A DNA stretch of 6,939 nt from an uncultured Lachnoanaerobaculum sp. (GTDB taxonomy: Bacteria > Bacillota > Clostridia > Lachnospirales > Lachnospiraceae), in the NCBI GenBank assembly GCA_916720285.1, contig CAKAQP010000122.1:1-6939 (forward strand), in the 5' to 3' direction. The position numbers and the translations under genes are program-made. Of this stretch, positions 6,392-6,939 are shown piece by piece (within the stretch, counting starts at the first letter, position 1; each line of letters opens with the position of its first letter). The notes under the pieces are model-generated. The model was given only the letters and a program-made list of their open reading frames with translations, searched no databases and had not been told where the DNA came from.

Positions 6392-6939
6392 TTATGGTGT
6401 AATCTCAAACTTATAGCCCATGCCCCATATAGTCTTTATATAATCACCGCAATCACCCATCTTGGCACGAAGCTTTTTTACATGAGTATCAATGGTTCTG
6501 GCGTCTCCGAAATAATCATAATTCCATACTGAATTCAGAATTTTTTCTCTGGATAGAGCAATACCTTTATTTTCAATAAAGTAAGTCAAAAGTTCGTATT
6601 CTTTAAAACTTAGATCCACAGGCTTTCCATCTATATAAACACTACGTGCGACCTTATCTATCTCTATCGCACCTGCAACCAGTTTTTCTTCAGATTCTCC
6701 CATGGTTCTTCTAAGTACCGCTTCAACTCTGGCCACAAGTATCTTAGGTGAAAAAGGTTTGGTGATATATTCATCAACACCAAGTTTATAGCCTTTCAGC
6801 TCGTCTCTTTCTTCACTTCTTGCAGTCAACATCATAACAGGTACTTTGGAATACTGTCTTATAACTTCCAATGTCTCAAAGCCGTCAAGTTTGGGCATCA
6901 TTACATCTAAAAGAATCAGTTTTATGTCCTTATTGGAAT
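6392..6939 (-). CDS. OmpR/PhoB-family response regulator (5' end cut by window edge)
   Basis: This is a DNA-binding response regulator with a receiver domain and a winged-helix output domain. The reading frame is open up to the window edge, giving 181 complete codons. The first in-frame Met (6901) is internal, because the upstream codons read SNKDIKLILLDV and contain the phosphoacceptor Asp (codon 6907-6905) in LLDVMMPKLDG. Also visible are the conserved Thr in MMLTARSEER and the Lys-Pro switch in YITKPFSP. The C-terminal trans_reg_C domain includes SFKEYELLTYFIENKG, the VWNYDYFGDARTIDTHVKKL recognition-helix region (Arg-Thr-Ile-Asp-Thr-His-Val) and the C-terminal hairpin KTIWGMGYKFE. Family members have about 225-230 residues, so roughly 45 N-terminal residues, including the acidic pocket, lie beyond the window. 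The gene ends 40 bases before gltX. The kinase at 1562-3073 is the plausible partner, although gltX and the helicase lie between them. Target genes cannot be read from this window. Confidence 0.95.
   Translation of the reverse strand, partial: SNKDIKLILLDVMMPKLDGFETLEVIRQYSKVPVMMLTARSEERDELKGYKLGVDEYITKPFSPKILVARVEAVLRRTMGESEEKLVAGAIEIDKVARSVYIDGKPVDLSFKEYELLTYFIENKGIALSREKILNSVWNYDYFGDARTIDTHVKKLRAKMGDCGDYIKTIWGMGYKFEITP

Larger units (their letters stand above)
1..6939 (-). other. Single-strand gene string, probable operon or overlapping operons
   Basis: Six genes run in the same direction with gaps of 40 bases, a 26-base overlap, 10 bases, 2 bases and a 4-base overlap. No terminator-like hairpin was seen in any junction. 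Co-transcription is inferred from this spacing. Internal promoters inside coding regions cannot be excluded by eye. Confidence 0.6.

Noticed and set aside
6088..6402. Plus-strand open frame over the gltX 5' end and the 40-base gap
   Set aside because: It is antisense to conserved gltX sequence. The Cys-rich look comes from the complement of gltX codons.
1..6939. CRISPR array, insertion sequence, tRNA genes or other mobile features
   Set aside because: Nearly every base is inside a conserved coding gene. No direct repeat array, transposase, terminal inverted repeats or cloverleaf was seen.

Overview
The window is a compact stretch of a low-GC bacterial chromosome in which all six genes lie on the minus strand with almost no space between them. 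The AT-rich codon use, the strong AGGAG-type ribosome binding sites, the anaerobic (CbiD/CbiL) cobalamin route and the style of the glutamyl-tRNA synthetase and histidine kinase suggest an anaerobic Firmicute, most likely a Clostridia/Lachnospiraceae-type organism. That placement is inference from sequence style, not from a marker search.

In the direction of transcription (high to low coordinates) the order is: an OmpR/PhoB-type response regulator, cut at its 5' end by the window edge (6939 to 6392); glutamyl-tRNA synthetase gltX (6351 to 4900); a compact UvrD/PcrA-like superfamily 1 helicase with a TTG start that overlaps gltX by 26 bases (4925 to 3084); a membrane sensor histidine kinase (3073 to 1562); cbiD, cobalt-precorrin-5B C1-methyltransferase (1559 to 369); and the first 124 codons of cbiL/cobI, the C20-methyltransferase of the corrin ring (372 to beyond base 1). 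The gaps are 40 bases, a 26-base overlap, 10 bases, 2 bases and a 4-base ATGA overlap. I see no terminator, riboswitch or convincing promoter in any gap, so the whole string could be one transcript.

Functionally this is a mixture: signal transduction, translation, DNA repair and cobalamin synthesis. Two points of organisation stand out. The response regulator and the histidine kinase look like a two-component pair, but gltX and the helicase sit between them. The cobalamin genes follow the kinase directly with no regulatory leader of their own. Each gene belongs to a well-known family. I found no evidence of a new defence system, mobile element, CRISPR array or RNA gene. The interest lies in the arrangement and in a few sequence details.
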